A stretch of 64,000 nt of DNA from Turritopsis dohrnii (Eukaryota; Cnidaria; Hydrozoa; Anthoathecata; Oceaniidae), in assembly GCA_027922465.2 (NCBI GenBank), contig BQMF02000175.1, positions 496,001 through 560,000 on the forward strand, in the 5' to 3' direction. The notes below the pieces were generated by a model. It was given only the letters and a program-made list of their open reading frames with translations, did no database searches and was not told where the DNA came from. Made by a program: the position numbers and the translations under genes. Shown piece by piece: positions 62,316 to 64,000 of the stretch. Position 1 is the first letter of the stretch; every line of letters begins with the position of its first letter.

Positions 62316-64000
62316 GATATGCTTGCACCGTCGTGAAGTAAATTCTTTGCCAACTATCTTTAGATTTTTCTGATTTTCTTATTGTGCAGTTGTGATTGTT
62401 GTATAGCGGGTATTGGTGACATAAAATTGAATTGTGCGAACGGTCAATTCATATCCAAAGATACACCTAAGACACAATGGGAAAATTTGCTTGATAACCA
62501 CATCGTTTGCGGTTGACGCTCTAAACACAAACATTTCTTCTTTCGTGTTTTTTCTCATCATATTTGTTCAGATATGTTAAAGTATGTTAACGTATTTATT
62601 TCGTAGCTATACCCTGATATAATTTTGCTGCTTTTTGTTATTCCTATGTGAGTCTTCTTTTTTTGTCTCTGATGCGAGGACAAAAGAAAGCATGGTTAAT
62701 CAAGTTGGCAGAATCATATGGTTCCTACTGATTCGTGCCTAGACTTTTTCTACACTCACAAATCGAACCCAGGGTTTCTTGCCATTTTTTTGATATTTAG
62801 AAGGATGAAAATAAAACCGGGCTTTTAGGTTGCCGCACTCAACAAATTAAATGTTGATGCACCAATCTGGTGATTGGTATTCTAATACTGCAGAAAGAAC
62901 AAATAATACCGATCTGGCTAATTGAATGAGAGACCTACGAAGGAGGGAGTCACACACAAAATGGTGTTGAAAAAATTGCATGAATCATATGACTGTCCTA
63001 TCATTTACTATGCGAGATTTTTATGAATTGATGAATTTTGAATAGTTTGCTGAAAATTGAAAAGTCTGGGTTCTACAAAATATCAAGACGTCACTTACGT
63101 TCGAAGAACGTGCATTATTGCTTAGCAACCCCGCTACATCACCATTTCTTCAGATACGTCTTGCAGAAACCTAATCTTTCGGGGTAATCAGATTAGAAAA
63201 ACCTTTCCAAAATTTCCGAGTGTTTTGGGTATTTTTTTTTAAGGGCGTCCACGTTTGAAAAACTCAGTTGTAAGAATATTGCACCACACGCCCTCAATAA
63301 AACCTCGTAACTAAATCGGAAACAAAAGCTTACAAATAATCTGAAAAACGCAAATAAAAATTAATTTGAATTTGAAGCTCGGATACCCGATGTTATCAAC
63401 CCCGTACCCAGGGCTTGTCGCCGTTCTGCATACTAAAAAGGCAAGAAACGCTTGGTACGAGGTTGCCGCTACTATGAGTTTACCGTGTGTATACAGTCGA
63501 TATTCCGATTTCCTTAAACTTCGTATGCTGATTAAAACAGCTATTATTAGAAACTTGGTTGACTAATGTTCTTCTTTATCTCAGTCTTTCACACCATTAA
63601 ACAGTTTAGTCCAATATGTTCAATATCACACAAAACCAAACTGATTAGATTAATTATCCATTTGAAGTCTAATGCTTCAGTTAAAATCCCTCTCAGTCTA
63701 TAGAATAAAGGGACCGCCATCGGAGAGGAATTGGCAAGGATAAAACTCGATATTGTGCGTTTACGGACATAGCAGTTATAGTAACAAACAAACTAGCTTT
63801 GAGGTGAGTGAATGTTTGACGCATGTTGAGGGTGTGTACTGTTGAAAAATGTTTGGCAGTTGAAGAAGTTTAAACAAAGCAGGCACGTCTTAATAATGAT
63901 TTCAATTCCACTAATTGTTAGGCTCTTCGAAAATAGGACTTGATCGTGTACCCAATTATTTTCTTGGCGTTCTTGAAATATAGATTTCGTAAAAGTAGAC
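62316..64000. other. noncoding or unresolved stretch
   Basis: No domain recognised. A 66-codon frame at 63366-63566 and a minus-strand frame at 62379-62561 are unremarkable. Exons of a gene continuing past the window cannot be excluded. Confidence 0.35.

Overview
The window reads as nuclear DNA of an intron-containing, AT-rich animal genome. All recognisable host genes are conserved metazoan or eukaryotic genes split by GT-AG introns: DNAJB11/ERdj3, CNPPD1, an EGLN/PHD prolyl hydroxylase with a MYND finger, and MED31. The many DNA transposons, DIRS and LINE debris and the base composition suggest a cnidarian, perhaps a hydrozoan. That placement is inference only; no marker here proves it.

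Layout. 1-125: possible last exon of an unidentified gene. 2.9-4.0 kb: single-exon gene for a membrane-anchored methyltransferase-like protein; its AATAAA lies inside a 120-bp MITE. 4.45-8.46 kb: six head-to-tail non-autonomous Helitrons. 10.5-12.9 kb: three short TIR elements. 13.2-24.2 kb (minus): complete eight-exon DNAJB11, with a Kolobok-like element in one intron and a hAT-like element in another. 24.2-25.5 kb: divergent promoter interval rich in a short CAACG-containing motif. 25.5-36.0 kb (plus): complete eight-exon CNPPD1, whose second intron holds a 4.6-kb TA-flanked element filled with Gypsy debris, a minisatellite and Helitron-like sequence. 36-39.4 kb: MITEs and foldbacks. 39.4-44.5 kb (minus): five-exon EGLN. 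45.0-45.4 kb (minus): intronless MED31. 45.7-48.3 kb: repeats, including a tRNA-derived SINE. 48.3-52.3 kb: a 72-bp perfect palindrome beside a dead DIRS-like retroelement (minus). 52.4-58.4 kb: TA-flanked elements, chiefly a 4.9-kb pogo/Tigger element carrying two younger nested insertions, one of which holds an exon resembling an IP3 receptor. 59-64 kb: LINE and DDE transposase fragments, a TIR element with internal tandem repeats, and two weak host-gene candidates.

The host genes are housekeeping or regulatory and do not form one pathway: ER folding (DNAJB11), a cyclin-box membrane protein (CNPPD1), oxygen sensing (EGLN) and transcription (MED31). The unusual content is the transposon layer. 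Exon models were built by matching splice sites and reading frame by eye, with no search or transcript data.
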